From Aureimonas altamirensis (GTDB taxonomy: Bacteria > Pseudomonadota > Alphaproteobacteria > Rhizobiales > Rhizobiaceae), in assembly GCF_023702225.1 (NCBI RefSeq), contig NZ_JAMQCO010000003.1, positions 1-64,000 of the forward strand: a stretch of 64,000 nucleotides of DNA. The letters run 5' to 3'. Every line of letters starts with the position of its first letter. Positions within the stretch are counted from its first letter, which is position 1. The notes beneath the pieces were generated by a model. It saw only the letters and a program-made list of their open reading frames with translations, had not been told where the DNA came from and searched no databases. The position numbers and the translations under genes are program-made. Below are positions 51,705 to 62,727 of this stretch, in pieces.

Positions 51705-52730
51705 TCAGGCCGCTCGCCCGTTGCCCTGCCGGGGGGCGCCGTTGACGAACGCCATGTCATCGGCCGTCAGGGGCACATCGCGAATGCTGCGCATGACGGG
51801 GAAATTCTCGTCCTCTATCGCCGTCTGGACGAGTTCCAGCGTTACCTCGAACCGGGCGCGCAACGCGTCGAGGATGCCGTCGGTCAGGACTTCCGGCGCG
51901 GAGGCGCCGGCCGACATTCCCACAACCATGCCTTCCTGCAGGTCATCGATGGGGACATCCTGCGCACCCTGCACGAGAAGTCCGTGCATGGAGCCCGCGC
52001 GCTCCGCCACTTCGACAAGCCGGCGCGAGTTGGACGAGTTGGGCGCTCCGACGATGAAAAAGAGGTCGGTGCCCGGCGCCGCGGCCTTCACCGCATCCTG
52101 CCGGTTGGTGGTGGCATAGCAGATGGATTCCGACGACGGCGCCTGCATGGCCGGGAACTTGCGCTCCAGCGCCGCGACGATACCCGCCGTGTCGTCCACC
52201 GAAAGCGTGGTCTGCGTGACGTAGCCGAGCGCCTCGGGGTCTGCGGGCTGGAAAGCGTCGACATCCTCCTCCGTCTCGATCAGCCGCACGGCGCCTTCCG
52301 GTAGCTGGCCCATCGTGCCGACCACCTCGGGATGGCCGCGATGGCCGATCAGCAGCACCTGCCGGCCCAGTCGCACGTGCCGCATCGCCTGCTTGTGTAC
52401 CTTGGAAACCAGTGGGCACGTGGCGTCCAGGTACAGCATCTCGCGGCGCTCGGCTTCCGCCGGAATGGATTTCGGCACCCCATGGGCCGAGAAGACCACG
52501 GGTTGCCCGTCGTCGGGGATGGCGTCGAGCTCCTTGACGAAGACGGCCCCCATGCCACGCAGCCCTTCGACCACATATTTGTTGTGCACGATCTCGTGCC
52601 GGACATAGACCGGCGCGCCGTACTTCTTCAACGCAAGCACCACGATCTGGATCGCACGGTCCACCCCGGCGCAGAAGCCGCGCGGCTCGCACAGGCGGAT
52701 GGTCAGGGCGGGCTTCTGGGCCGGTTCCAC
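51705..52730 (-). CDS. ispH: 4-hydroxy-3-methylbut-2-enyl diphosphate reductase
   Basis: A 341-residue iron-sulfur enzyme of the last MEP-pathway step, making IPP and DMAPP. The three cluster cysteines are in [18 protein letters not shown] (about residue 14), [16 protein letters not shown] (about 105) and [13 protein letters not shown] (about 205); the family stretches [18 protein letters not shown] and [14 protein letters not shown] are present. The start is GTG at 52730 with GAGG about 11 bases upstream. The downstream thrB begins immediately after its stop. Confidence 0.94.
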   Translation of the reverse strand: MEPAQKPALTIRLCEPRGFCAGVDRAIQIVVLALKKYGAPVYVRHEIVHNKYVVEGLRGMGAVFVKELDAIPDDGQPVVFSAHGVPKSIPAEAERREMLYLDATCPLVSKVHKQAMRHVRLGRQVLLIGHRGHPEVVGTMGQLPEGAVRLIETEEDVDAFQPADPEALGYVTQTTLSVDDTAGIVAALERKFPAMQAPSSESICYATTNRQDAVKAAAPGTDLFFIVGAPNSSNSRRLVEVAERAGSMHGLLVQGAQDVPIDDLQEGMVVGMSAGASAPEVLTDGILDALRARFEVTLELVQTAIEDENFPVMRSIRDVPLTADDMAFVNGAPRQGNGRAA

Positions 52731-52862
52731 TATCGATATGTCCTCGCACTCACGCGGAAAGGTCGTACCCCACGGTACAAAGGAAAGCCACCGCTCCTGT
52801 CAAGGAGACAACCGGCAACTTGCAACCCGAGCAGCGTCGATTGGCGCGCTTGCCTTTCATCT

Positions 52863-52879
52863 GCATTATATATTAATGC
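52863..52879. promoter_or_regulatory. AT-rich inverted repeat upstream of ispH
   Basis: GCATTA, TATAT, TAATGC form a 17-base dyad in the 336-base gap between ispH and the Abi-like gene. It could be an operator or promoter element of either gene. Apart from this and the hairpin at 52919-52945, nothing was recognised in 52731-53066. Confidence 0.25.
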
Positions 52880-52918
52880 GTCATCCGGATGAACTTTAGG
52901 AACTCGAGCCTGACAAAA

Positions 52919-52945
52919 GAAAAGCCCGCATATAGCGAGCTTTTC
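52919..52945. terminator. Terminator-like hairpin upstream of the Abi-like gene
   Basis: GAAAAGCCCGC (52919-52929) and GCGAGCTTTTC (52935-52945) pair at ten of eleven positions around ATATA. T runs are built into both outer arms, so it could work in either direction. There is no gene ending right before it in the window, which suggests it is a leftover of a displaced or lost gene. Confidence 0.55.
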
Positions 52946-53066
52946 CTGTTCAAACGACGATGAGGGTGGTTTTACCCCGCGACCTCATGCGCCTTTCACT
53001 CCAGACCTAAGCGTTATTCGCCTGCGCTGTCAATGCGGAAGGCCGGTTTCTATAAGGTATACGATA

Positions 53067-53766
53067 ATGCAATTTTCGGGGGAGGAGCTTCGCTGCGTTT
53101 CTGCTGTCCTGTCCGAGCAGCGCTTTGCCGCATACGTTTCGGCAGCGAACGGTGATCACAGGACGGCGCTGAGCCTGTACCGATGGAATATGGAACTGTC
53201 TGCAGCGTTTCTGGTGCCTTTGCATATCTTCGAAGTCAGCCTGCGGAATTCCATCGCGCGCGCAATCGAAAATACCTATGGACAGAACTGGCCTTGGGAG
53301 AAGAGCTTTCAGATAAGCCTGCGCAACCCTCCCCGGGTGTACAGTCCTCGGCGCGACCTGCAAGCCGTTGGTGCGAAAACCTCCAATAGAGGCAAGGTCG
53401 TCGCCGAACTGAAACTCGTTTTCTGGGAGCGGATGTTTACGAGAAGTCATGACGACGCCATCTGGCGAACCCAGTTTCCGGTGGTGTTTCCCAATGCCGA
53501 TCGCGCTTGCAATCCGTCAATCGAGGGGCGACGGGTTTGAGAAAGTCCAGAAGATTCGCGATCTCCGCAACCGGACTGCTCACCATGAACCTGTATTCAC
53601 CCGCGATCTAAGTCGGGAATACGAGTATATCCGCGAGATGATCTACTGGACCGATGACGTGACGGCGCGTTGGGTAGACCGGATCCAGGGCGTCACCGCT
53701 CTCATCGCCTGCCGCCCACAGGGGGTCGAGTGCTACGACCGCGACGAAGCTGGGCGACGACCATGA
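53067..53766 (+). pseudogene. Abi-like (HEPN-type) protein, frameshifted
   Basis: The first frame (53067-53540) encodes LYRWNMELSAAFLVPLHIFE then VSLRNSIARAIENTYGQNW, matching the Abi_2/Abi-like family of phage-abortive-infection proteins. It then runs off into an unrelated tail and a stop. The second frame carries the rest: KVQKIRDLRNRTAHHEPVFT with the HEPN RNase motif R-x4-H (RNRTAH), then REYEYIREMIYWTD. A one-step frame change between about 53495 and 53540 joins them. AAGG precedes the ATG. The end overlaps SURF1 by 65 bases. Either an inactivated defence gene or, less likely, a programmed frameshift. Confidence 0.75.
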
Positions 53767-54511
53767 TGGTCAGCAATACGGCGAGCCCCAGCCCGATGCC
53801 GTACCAGGTCAAGGCATATTCGAGATGGTTGTTGGGCATGGACACCACCGTCTGTCCGCCGATCGGGTAGCCGCCGGGCGCGGCGCCCTCTCCCGCGTCG
53901 ATGGTGAAGGGCAGCATGCGCGTGCCGTCCGGAAGGGCCAGCCCCTCGGTCATGGCCGGTACGTCCCGCCAGAAGAAGATGTGCTGCGCGACATCGTTGT
54001 CGGGCATCAGAACGCCGCCGGGATTATCGACCACACGGTTCCTGGCGAGCCCTTCCACGGTGACCGTGCCCGCAATCTGTCCATCGGGCCGGGCGGACGG
54101 CCCCTTGAGGGCGTAGGGAACGAAGCCCCGGTTGACGAAGACGGCCAGCCCCTGCCCCGTTACGATCAGCGGCGTAAAGACGTTCCAGCCGGCCTCTCCT
54201 TCGCGCGTGGACAGGAAATATCGCTCGCCCGAGTGATCGAACGTGCCCGTAACCCGGACGGGTCGATAATCGATGTCGCCGGAGGCTTCCTCGGCCGCGA
54301 CGATGACGCGGATGTCTTCTGCCGGGCCGTGGATACGCCGGTCGATCGTCTCGATCAGCGCTTCCTTCCAGAAAAGGCGCTCGACCTGCCAGGTGCCGAG
54401 GCCGACAAGGATGGCCAAGGCAACGATGCCGAGCAGGAGCGCCGACCAGAAGCGCCCGGGCGTCAGCCCGCGGAGATCCTGCTGATCCTCGGCCACGGGT
54501 TCATGCGTCAT
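53702..54511 (-). CDS. SURF1 family cytochrome oxidase assembly protein
   Basis: A 269-residue inner-membrane protein with two helices flanking a periplasmic domain, needed for inserting heme a into CoxA. Seen: FWSALLLGIVALAILVGLGT (helix 1), WQVERLFWKEALIETIDRR, YRPVRVTGTFDHSGERYFLS near residue 82, GWNVFTPLI, VFVNRGFVPYALKGPS, and the second helix near the C-terminus (LTWYGIGLGLAVLLTIMVVA). Its 5' end overlaps the DUF983 gene by 11 bases. The 3' end overlaps the Abi-like pseudogene on the other strand. Confidence 0.9.
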   Translation of the reverse strand: MTHEPVAEDQQDLRGLTPGRFWSALLLGIVALAILVGLGTWQVERLFWKEALIETIDRRIHGPAEDIRVIVAAEEASGDIDYRPVRVTGTFDHSGERYFLSTREGEAGWNVFTPLIVTGQGLAVFVNRGFVPYALKGPSARPDGQIAGTVTVEGLARNRVVDNPGGVLMPDNDVAQHIFFWRDVPAMTEGLALPDGTRMLPFTIDAGEGAAPGGYPIGGQTVVSMPNNHLEYALTWYGIGLGLAVLLTIMVVAQLRRGRSTRPPVGGRR

Positions 54512-54890
54512 CGGTGCGATCGATCCTGCCCTCGGCAGCCTTGTGGCGATACTGCATGCCGATCATCAGGCTCTTGGCCAAGCGCAGCAACGGCAACGTG
54601 ATGATGGCGATCAACGGAATCCAGAGCAGGAAGTGCACCCAGAACGGCGGCGCGTATGCGACCTCGACATAGAGGGCAAGGCCGGTGACGAGAAAGCCGA
54701 TGACCAGCATGACGAAGAAGGCCGGGCCGTCGGCCTGGTCGAGCGGCGTGAAGTCGAGCCCGCAATCCTCGCATTTCTTGTCCAGGCGGAGCACGCCGGC
54801 ATAGAGCCGTCCGGTGCCGCAGCGCGGACATCTTCCGGCCAAGGCGGCCTTGACCGGATCCACCGGCCCCTCTTTCCCCATATGCGCCAT
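54501..54890 (-). CDS. DUF983 membrane protein of the cox cluster
   Basis: A 129-residue protein with an N-terminal zinc-ribbon-like motif, CPRCGTGRLYAGVLRLDKKC then EDCG (CxxC...CxxC), and two membrane helices (FFVMLVIGFLVTGLALYVEV and a second near residue 90). DUF983 genes regularly lie between coxC and SURF1 in Alphaproteobacteria; an assembly or copper/heme-handling role is likely but unproven. The ATG at 54890 is chosen for its GGAAGG upstream. An intrinsic terminator separates it from coxC. Confidence 0.85.
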   Translation of the reverse strand: MAHMGKEGPVDPVKAALAGRCPRCGTGRLYAGVLRLDKKCEDCGLDFTPLDQADGPAFFVMLVIGFLVTGLALYVEVAYAPPFWVHFLLWIPLIAIITLPLLRLAKSLMIGMQYRHKAAEGRIDRTDDA

Positions 54891-54910
54891 GCGATCGCCT
54901 TCCGGAATCG

Positions 54911-54940
54911 AAAAAAGGGGCGGCCGCGAGGCCACCCCTT
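54911..54940 (-). terminator. Intrinsic terminator between coxC and DUF983
   Basis: On the minus strand AAGGGGTGGCC, loop TCGC, GGCCGCCCCTT pair at ten of eleven positions, followed by a T run (54911-54916 as A on the plus strand). It sits directly after the coxC stop and should end most transcription of the cox operon before DUF983 and SURF1. Confidence 0.85.
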
Positions 54941-54958
54941 CAGGCAGGTCTCTGGGCC

Positions 54959-55837
54959 TCAGCCGCCGTAGATCGGCGCACCCCAGCTTCCCCACACATA
55001 GATGGCGAAGAAGAGGAAAAGCCAGACCACGTCGACGAAATGCCAGTACCAGGCCGCCGCCTCGAAGCCGAAGTGCTTGTGCGGGGTGAAATGGCCGCGG
55101 ATCGCGCGCAGCAGGCAGACGGCAAGGAAGATAATGCCGACGATGACGTGGAAGCCGTGGAAACCGGTGGCCATGAAGAATGTGGCGCCGTAGATGGACC
55201 CGGCGAACTCGAACGGCGCGTGCGCATACTCGATATACTGCACGAACGAGAAGATGACGCCGAGGGCCACCGTCAGCGCAAGGCCCGTTATCAGGCCCTT
55301 GCGGTCATCCTCCAGCATGGCGTGGTGCGCCCAGGTGGCCGTGGTGCCCGACAGAAGCAGCGTGATCGTGTTGAACAGCGGCAGGTGCAGCGGATCGAGA
55401 ACCTCGATGCCGGCCGGGGGCCACTGGCCGCCCAGCGCCTGCGTGCGTGCGACCTGGTGAACCTCGCCGGGGAACAGGCTGGCGTCGAAGAAGGCCCAGA
55501 ACCAGGCGACGAAGAACATCACCTCCGAGGCGATGAACATGATGACGCCGTAGCGAAGGTGCAACGACACCACCGGCGTGTGGAACCCTTCCTGGCCTTC
55601 GCGGATGCAGTCCGACCACCAAGCATACATGGTGTAGAGCACGATCACGAGGCCGATGAAGAAGATCCACGGCGTTGCCAGGTCCACTCCGCCGAAGGCG
55701 AAGGGCAACCCGTTCAACGATCGGAACCAGGCGACGGCGCCGAAAAGCAGGAAGAACGCTCCCACCGATGCCACGAAGGGCCACGGGCTGGGTTCGATGA
55801 CATGATAATCGTGATGCTTCTGGTGCGTATCTGCCAT
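54959..55837 (-). CDS. coxC: Cytochrome c oxidase subunit III
   Basis: A 292-residue membrane subunit of the aa3 oxidase with seven helices. Seen: HVIEPSPWPFVASVGAFFLL at the N-terminus, LRYGVIMFIASEVMFFVAWF near residue 95, WPPAGIEVLDPLHLPLFNTI near 137, and TGFHGFHVIVGIIFLAVCLL with WYWHFVDVVWLFLFFAIYVW at the C-terminus, all subunit III signatures. The ATG at 55837 has GGGA upstream. An intrinsic terminator follows its stop. The 109 bases to ctaG show no clear element. Confidence 0.95.
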   Translation of the reverse strand: MADTHQKHHDYHVIEPSPWPFVASVGAFFLLFGAVAWFRSLNGLPFAFGGVDLATPWIFFIGLVIVLYTMYAWWSDCIREGQEGFHTPVVSLHLRYGVIMFIASEVMFFVAWFWAFFDASLFPGEVHQVARTQALGGQWPPAGIEVLDPLHLPLFNTITLLLSGTTATWAHHAMLEDDRKGLITGLALTVALGVIFSFVQYIEYAHAPFEFAGSIYGATFFMATGFHGFHVIVGIIFLAVCLLRAIRGHFTPHKHFGFEAAAWYWHFVDVVWLFLFFAIYVWGSWGAPIYGG

Positions 55838-55946
55838 TTCGCGTCCCGCTTTCCCGGAATTGCTGCAGGCGCCGCCCCCCACGCGGGATCGGCCCCCCCA
55901 AACTACATATCATTGCGCCGCGCCGACAAGGTCGGTGCGGACGAAG

Positions 55947-56555
55947 TTACAACTGGTCCTCCGAACCGCCCTGCCGCGCCGCGGCCACCGGAGCCTCCCC
56001 TTTCGAGACAGGGAAGAAGGTATAGGATAGCGTGATCGTCGGCGCGTCCTTCAACTCTTCCTTCTCCAGCAGCGCCGGATCGACGAAGAAGACGACGGGC
56101 ATGTCGACGACCTCTCCCGGCTGGAGCGTCTGCTCGTTGAAGCAGAAGCAGTACAGCTTGTTGAAGTAGACGCCTGCCGACAGCGGCGTCACATTGAAGG
56201 TCGCTACGGCCGTCACCGGATAATCCGCCTCGTTCCGGACGCGGTAAGACGTCTGACGAACCTCGCCGAGCTTGACTGTCACCTGCCGTTCGTTCGGCTG
56301 GAAACGCCACGGCACGCCGGGCGAGGCATTGGAGTCGAAGCGCACGCTGATGGAGCGGTCGGATACGGCCGCGGGGCCGGCTTCGGCCCTTTGCGTCGTG
56401 CCGCCATAGCCCGTGACCTGGCAGAAAAGCTCGTACAGCGGCACGGATGCATAGGCAGCGCCGAGCATGCCCATGGAGAAGGCGAAGCATCCGATGGCGA
56501 TGCGCTTGCCGCGCCGCCGCGCCGAAGCCAGGCGATCTGCCTTGGGGTCGCTCAT
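55947..56555 (-). CDS. ctaG: Cytochrome c oxidase assembly protein CtaG/Cox11 (CuB insertion)
   Basis: A 202-residue periplasmic copper chaperone tethered by one N-terminal helix (IAIGCFAFSMGMLGAAYASV). Seen: VPLYELFCQVTGYGGTTQRA near residue 39 and the copper motif YCFCFNEQTLQPGE near 135 (CFCF), as in Cox11, which delivers copper to the CuB site of CoxA. GGGAAG precedes the ATG. The start overlaps the coxF-like stop as ATGA (56552-56555). Confidence 0.94.
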   Translation of the reverse strand: MSDPKADRLASARRRGKRIAIGCFAFSMGMLGAAYASVPLYELFCQVTGYGGTTQRAEAGPAAVSDRSISVRFDSNASPGVPWRFQPNERQVTVKLGEVRQTSYRVRNEADYPVTAVATFNVTPLSAGVYFNKLYCFCFNEQTLQPGEVVDMPVVFFVDPALLEKEELKDAPTITLSYTFFPVSKGEAPVAAARQGGSEDQL

Positions 56556-56692
56556 AGCTGGCTTCCCATCTTGATCAGGGCGACGATGTAGAAGATGACC
56601 ACCAGTACCGCCAGGAACACTCCGATGGCGATGGAACGCCGGCGTTGCACGCGGCGCTCCTGATCCGTCAGCTTGACGTGCTCTTCCGCCAT
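56552..56692 (-). CDS. CoxF-like small membrane protein of the cox operon
   Basis: A 46-residue protein between ctaB and ctaG: a charged N-terminus (EEHVKLTDQERRVQRRRS) and one membrane helix (IAIGVFLAVLVVIFYIVALI). Small proteins of this form are common at this position in alphaproteobacterial cox operons and are usually called CoxF; the function is not settled. Its ATG is two bases after the ctaB stop and its TGA overlaps the ctaG ATG, so the three are translated together. Confidence 0.8.
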   Translation of the reverse strand: MAEEHVKLTDQERRVQRRRSIAIGVFLAVLVVIFYIVALIKMGSQL

Positions 56693-56694
56693 GC

Positions 56695-57642
56695 TCAAAG
56701 CCCTCCCGAGCCAGGCAGGAAGGACTGGTAGACGCCCTCGGCCAGAAGAAGGGTGAACAGCGCGAAAAGATAGACGATCGAGAAGCGGAACAGCTTCTTT
56801 GCCGGCAGCATCGCCGCATCGGTATCGCTCATCCGGAGAACCGCATAAGCGTGCCGAAGGAAGTTTGCCCCGAGAAGGGCGGACACGACCCCGTAGACCG
56901 GGCCGGAGAAACCGAGCAGCCAGGGCGCGACGCCGCAGGGGACGAGAACGAGGCTGTAGAGGAAGATCTGCCGGCGGGTGGATGCACGGCCGGCCACATT
57001 GGGCAGCATGGGGATGCCCGCAGCGCCGTACTCCTTGACCTTGAAAAGCGCCAGCGCCCAGAAATGCGGCGGTGTCCACAGGAATATGATGAGGAAGAGC
57101 ACGAAGCTCTCCAGCGAAACGCCGCCCGTCACCACCGCCCATCCGACCATCGGCGGGAAGGCGCCGGCAGCGCCGCCGATGACGATATTCTGCGCGGTCC
57201 GGCGCTTGAGCCACATCGTGTAGATGACGGCGTAGAAGAAGATGGTGAAAGCCAGGAAGGCAGCGGCGAACCAGTTGGCGACGAGACCGAGCGTCAACAC
57301 CGCCAGCACCGACAAGGACAGGCCGAACGCCAGCGCCCCTTCGGGCTGGATGCGGCCGCGCGGCACGGGCCGCTTCGCGGTGCGGGCCATCAGCCGGTCG
57401 ATATCGGCATCGTACCACATGTTGAGCGCGCCGGACGCCCCGGCGCCCACGGCGATGGCGAGGATGGAGACGAGGCCCAGGAAGGGGTGGATCGAACCGG
57501 GCGCCAGCACGAATCCGGTGACGGCCGTCAGCATGACGAGCGACATCACGCGCGGTTTGAGAAGGCTGACGAAATCGCCGGGTTCGGCAAGGCTTATTCC
57601 AGGCCGTGCCGCCATCTCCGGGCTGAGTTCGGTTGCGCTCAA
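56695..57642 (-). CDS. ctaB: Protoheme IX farnesyltransferase (heme O synthase)
   Basis: A 315-residue membrane prenyltransferase adding a farnesyl group to heme b for heme o/a synthesis. Seen: [20 protein letters not shown] near residue 28, the Asp-rich site [19 protein letters not shown] near 74, [12 protein letters not shown] near 165, and [20 protein letters not shown] near 188, the family motifs in eight to nine helices. The start is TTG at 57642 with AAGGGTGA upstream. Two hairpins lie between coxA and this gene. Confidence 0.93.
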   Translation of the reverse strand: MSATELSPEMAARPGISLAEPGDFVSLLKPRVMSLVMLTAVTGFVLAPGSIHPFLGLVSILAIAVGAGASGALNMWYDADIDRLMARTAKRPVPRGRIQPEGALAFGLSLSVLAVLTLGLVANWFAAAFLAFTIFFYAVIYTMWLKRRTAQNIVIGGAAGAFPPMVGWAVVTGGVSLESFVLFLIIFLWTPPHFWALALFKVKEYGAAGIPMLPNVAGRASTRRQIFLYSLVLVPCGVAPWLLGFSGPVYGVVSALLGANFLRHAYAVLRMSDTDAAMLPAKKLFRFSIVYLFALFTLLLAEGVYQSFLPGSGGL

Positions 57643-57667
57643 GTGATCACCCTTGTTCTGCCGTCAC

Positions 57668-57724
57668 GGCCCGCTCACGCGTGAACGGGCCATGGTTTCT
57701 CGTTGATGGCGGGATCGTCCCGCC
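57668..57724 (-). terminator. Two hairpins between coxA and ctaB
   Basis: GGCGGGA/TCCCGCC (57708-57724, loop TCG) and GGCCCGCTCAC/GTGAACGGGCC (57668-57691, one mismatch) follow the coxA stop. Neither has a T run, so they more likely shield the coxAB mRNA 3' end or cause partial termination, lowering expression of the assembly genes. Confidence 0.4.
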
Positions 57725-57740
57725 GGGGCCGCGCCCGCCT

Positions 57741-60316
<2,576 letters not shown>

Positions 60317-60635
60317 GAATGCTCTCCCCGCGAGGATCTTACCCGGTGGCCTCGCCCTACGGCTTTCCGATCCGTCACCGGATCGCAAATTTCGAATGCC
60401 GCCAATGTGCAATTGGCCGGCCCGCTTAAAATCACGAAACCGCCCTCTTCGCAACATGATCCAGCGCAAGGCCGCCGTCGTCTACCAGTATCGGCTCTTT
60501 GTCGGAGTCATTCTAGACGCACGGTGCGGCGAGGGCGAGTGATTCGATTCGACGCACCGTTTGCAGCGGTGCTCGGCAATCGGATAATGACGACGCGTCC
60601 GACCATCCAGATTCGATTGATTCGGAAAGAGATAG
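60317..60635. promoter_or_regulatory. Divergent coxB/ialB promoter region with five GANTC sites
   Basis: No gene is seen in this 319-base gap. It must hold the cox operon promoter (minus) and the ialB promoter (plus). CcrM target sites GANTC occur at 60505, 60541, 60546, 60610 and 60619, all in the ialB-proximal half. No clear -35/-10 pair was identified. Confidence 0.5.
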
Positions 60636-61226
60636 ATGATTTTTCTCCGCCGCTCCTTCACCGCCTTCCTGGTTTCGGCCGCGCTGTCCGGCATGGCGTC
60701 GGCGCAGGAGGCGCCGGCCGCGACGCCGGAGGGCGGCGCATCCGCCCCCGCCCAGGCGGAACCTGCGGCGCCTGCCACCGCCGGCGGGTCGGCGACCAGC
60801 GGCACCGTGCGTTCGACCCACGGCTCATGGTCGGTCGTGTGCGAGAGCGCGCCGGGCGCCCCGTCGGAACAATGCGCCCTGCTGCAGAACGTCGTGGCCG
60901 ACGACAGGCCCGAGGTCGGCCTGACGGTCATCGCCCTGAAGACCGCCGACGGAAATACCGAGATCCTGCGCGTCCTGGCGCCGCTGGGCGTGCTGCTGCC
61001 GAACGGGCTCGGCCTGTATGTCGACGGCCAGGATATCGGCAAGGCGCAGTTCATGCGCTGCTTCGAAGATGGCTGCTATGCGGAAGTGATCCTGGACCCG
61101 AACCTGCGCAAGACGCTGTCCGACGGCACGTCGGCGACCTTCATCGTGTTCCAGACGCCCGAGCAGGGAATCGGCATCCCGGTCGAGTTGGAGGGCTTCG
61201 GCGAGGGATTTGCCGCCCTCCCCTGA
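60636..61226 (+). CDS. Invasion-associated locus B (IalB) family protein
   Basis: A 196-residue exported protein: signal peptide (FTAFLVSAALSGMASA), an Ala/Pro/Glu-rich linker (about 24-55), then the IalB domain with THGSWSVVCESAPGAPSEQC near residue 62, LGVLLPNGLGLYVDGQDIG near 115, and FMRCFEDGCYAEVILDPNL near 136. Four cysteines probably make disulfides. In Bartonella IalB affects erythrocyte invasion; in free-living Rhizobiales the family is widespread and its role unknown. Location beside the cox operon and tldD is conserved. Confidence 0.87.
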   Translation: MIFLRRSFTAFLVSAALSGMASAQEAPAATPEGGASAPAQAEPAAPATAGGSATSGTVRSTHGSWSVVCESAPGAPSEQCALLQNVVADDRPEVGLTVIALKTADGNTEILRVLAPLGVLLPNGLGLYVDGQDIGKAQFMRCFEDGCYAEVILDPNLRKTLSDGTSATFIVFQTPEQGIGIPVELEGFGEGFAALP

Positions 61227-61243
61227 CCCGCGTTCGTGGTGGA

Positions 61244-61259
61244 ACGATTCCAGAATCGT
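61244..61259. repeat. Palindrome holding two GANTC sites between ialB and tldD
   Basis: ACGATTC (61244-61250), CA, GAATCGT (61253-61259) is a perfect dyad containing GATTC and GAATC, both CcrM sites. It lies 45 bases before the tldD start and could be an operator or a methylation-sensitive element. Confidence 0.45.
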
Positions 61260-61303
61260 TTCCGTGCCCTATCTGCCCGATAATGAGAAGCCCGGAACCG
61301 GCC

Positions 61304-62722
61304 ATGTCCACATCCCTGATCGATCGCTTCGACATGTCGCGCGAGCGTGTCGAGACCCTGCTCGGCGACGCGCTTCGCGGCGCGGATGACGGCGAACTCT
61401 ACCTGGAGTATCGCGAGCAGGAGTCGCTCGTATTCGACAACGGCCGGCTGAAGGCGGGCAATTTCTCGACCGATCAGGGCTTCGGCATGCGCGCCGTATC
61501 GGGCGAGGTCGTCGGGTTCGCGCATTCGGGCGAATTCACCGAGGGCGCCCTCAGGCGTGCAGCCGAGGCCGTGTCCACCGCCAGGGACGGGCATACCGGG
61601 CGGATGGCCGAAGCTCCGGCCGGCACCAACCGGCGTCTCTACGGGGACGAGAACCCGATCCCCTCGCCGAGCTTCGAGGAAAAGGTGCGGCTTCTGGGCG
61701 AGATCGACGCCTATCTGCGCGGCAAGGACCAGACGGTCCGGCAGGTATCGGTGACGCTCGGGGCGCAGTGGCAGCATGTCGAGATCCTGCGGACGGACGG
61801 CTCGCTGGCGCGCGACATCCGTCCCCTGGTGCGCCTCAACGTCAGCGTCGTGGCAGAGCGGGACGGCCGGCAGGAAAGCGGCTCTTTCGGCGGCGGCGGC
61901 CGCGTGGGGCTGGAGGGCGTCGTTGCGCCCGACAATTGGCGCGACATCGCCGACAAGGCGCTGGCACAGGCGCTGGTGAACCTTGAGGCGGCTCCGGCCC
62001 CGGCCGGCACGTTCGACATCGTGCTGGCGGCAGGCTGGCCGGGCGTCATGCTGCACGAGGCGGTGGGCCATGGGCTCGAGGGCGATTTCAACCGCAAGAA
62101 GACATCCGCCTTCTCCGGCCTGATGGGCCAGCAGGTGGCGGCGCGCGGCGTGACCGTGGTCGACGACGGCACCATCGCCGAACGGCGCGGATCGCTGACG
62201 ATCGACGACGAGGGCACCCCGAGCGCGCGGAACACCCTGATCGAGGACGGCAAACTGGTCGGCTACATGCAGGACAGGCAGAACGCCCGCCTCATGGGAA
62301 TGCAGGCCACCGGCAACGGGCGCCGCCAGTCCTATGCCTATGCGCCGATGCCGCGCATGACCAATACGATGATGCTGGCCGGCCCGCATGAGCCGGCCGA
62401 AATCATCGAATCCGTCAAGGACGGGCTCTACGCCGTCTCCTTCGGCGGCGGGCAGGTGGACATAACCTCCGGCAAGTTCGTCTTCGCCTGCACGGAGGCC
62501 TATCGCATTCGTGGCGGCAAGGTGGCCGAGCCCGTCAAGGGCGCGATGCTCATCGGCAACGGGCCCGACGCCATGCATCGCGTTTCCATGGTCGGCAACG
62601 ACCTGGCGCTCGATACGGGCATCGGCATGTGCGGCAAGGCCGGACAGGGCGTGCCCGTCGGCGTCGGCCAGCCGCATCTGCGCATGGACAGGATGACGGT
62701 CGGCGGAACCGAATCCGCCTGA
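61304..62722 (+). CDS. tldD: Metalloprotease TldD
   Basis: A 472-residue subunit of the TldD/TldE zinc protease, which processes modified peptides (microcin B17, and CcdA turnover). Seen: the metal motif in GVMLHEAVGHGLEGDFNRKK near residue 245 (HExxxH), TVVDDGTIAERRGSLTIDDE near 283, NTLIEDGKLVGYMQDRQNAR near 310, and GGQVDITSGKFVFACTEAYR near 385. TldD supplies the catalytic residues; the partner TldE (PmbA) is not in the window. The ATG at 61304 has no strong Shine-Dalgarno, but GAGAAG lies farther upstream. Confidence 0.94.
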   Translation: MSTSLIDRFDMSRERVETLLGDALRGADDGELYLEYREQESLVFDNGRLKAGNFSTDQGFGMRAVSGEVVGFAHSGEFTEGALRRAAEAVSTARDGHTGRMAEAPAGTNRRLYGDENPIPSPSFEEKVRLLGEIDAYLRGKDQTVRQVSVTLGAQWQHVEILRTDGSLARDIRPLVRLNVSVVAERDGRQESGSFGGGGRVGLEGVVAPDNWRDIADKALAQALVNLEAAPAPAGTFDIVLAAGWPGVMLHEAVGHGLEGDFNRKKTSAFSGLMGQQVAARGVTVVDDGTIAERRGSLTIDDEGTPSARNTLIEDGKLVGYMQDRQNARLMGMQATGNGRRQSYAYAPMPRMTNTMMLAGPHEPAEIIESVKDGLYAVSFGGGQVDITSGKFVFACTEAYRIRGGKVAEPVKGAMLIGNGPDAMHRVSMVGNDLALDTGIGMCGKAGQGVPVGVGQPHLRMDRMTVGGTESA

Positions 62723-62727
62723 CGGCG

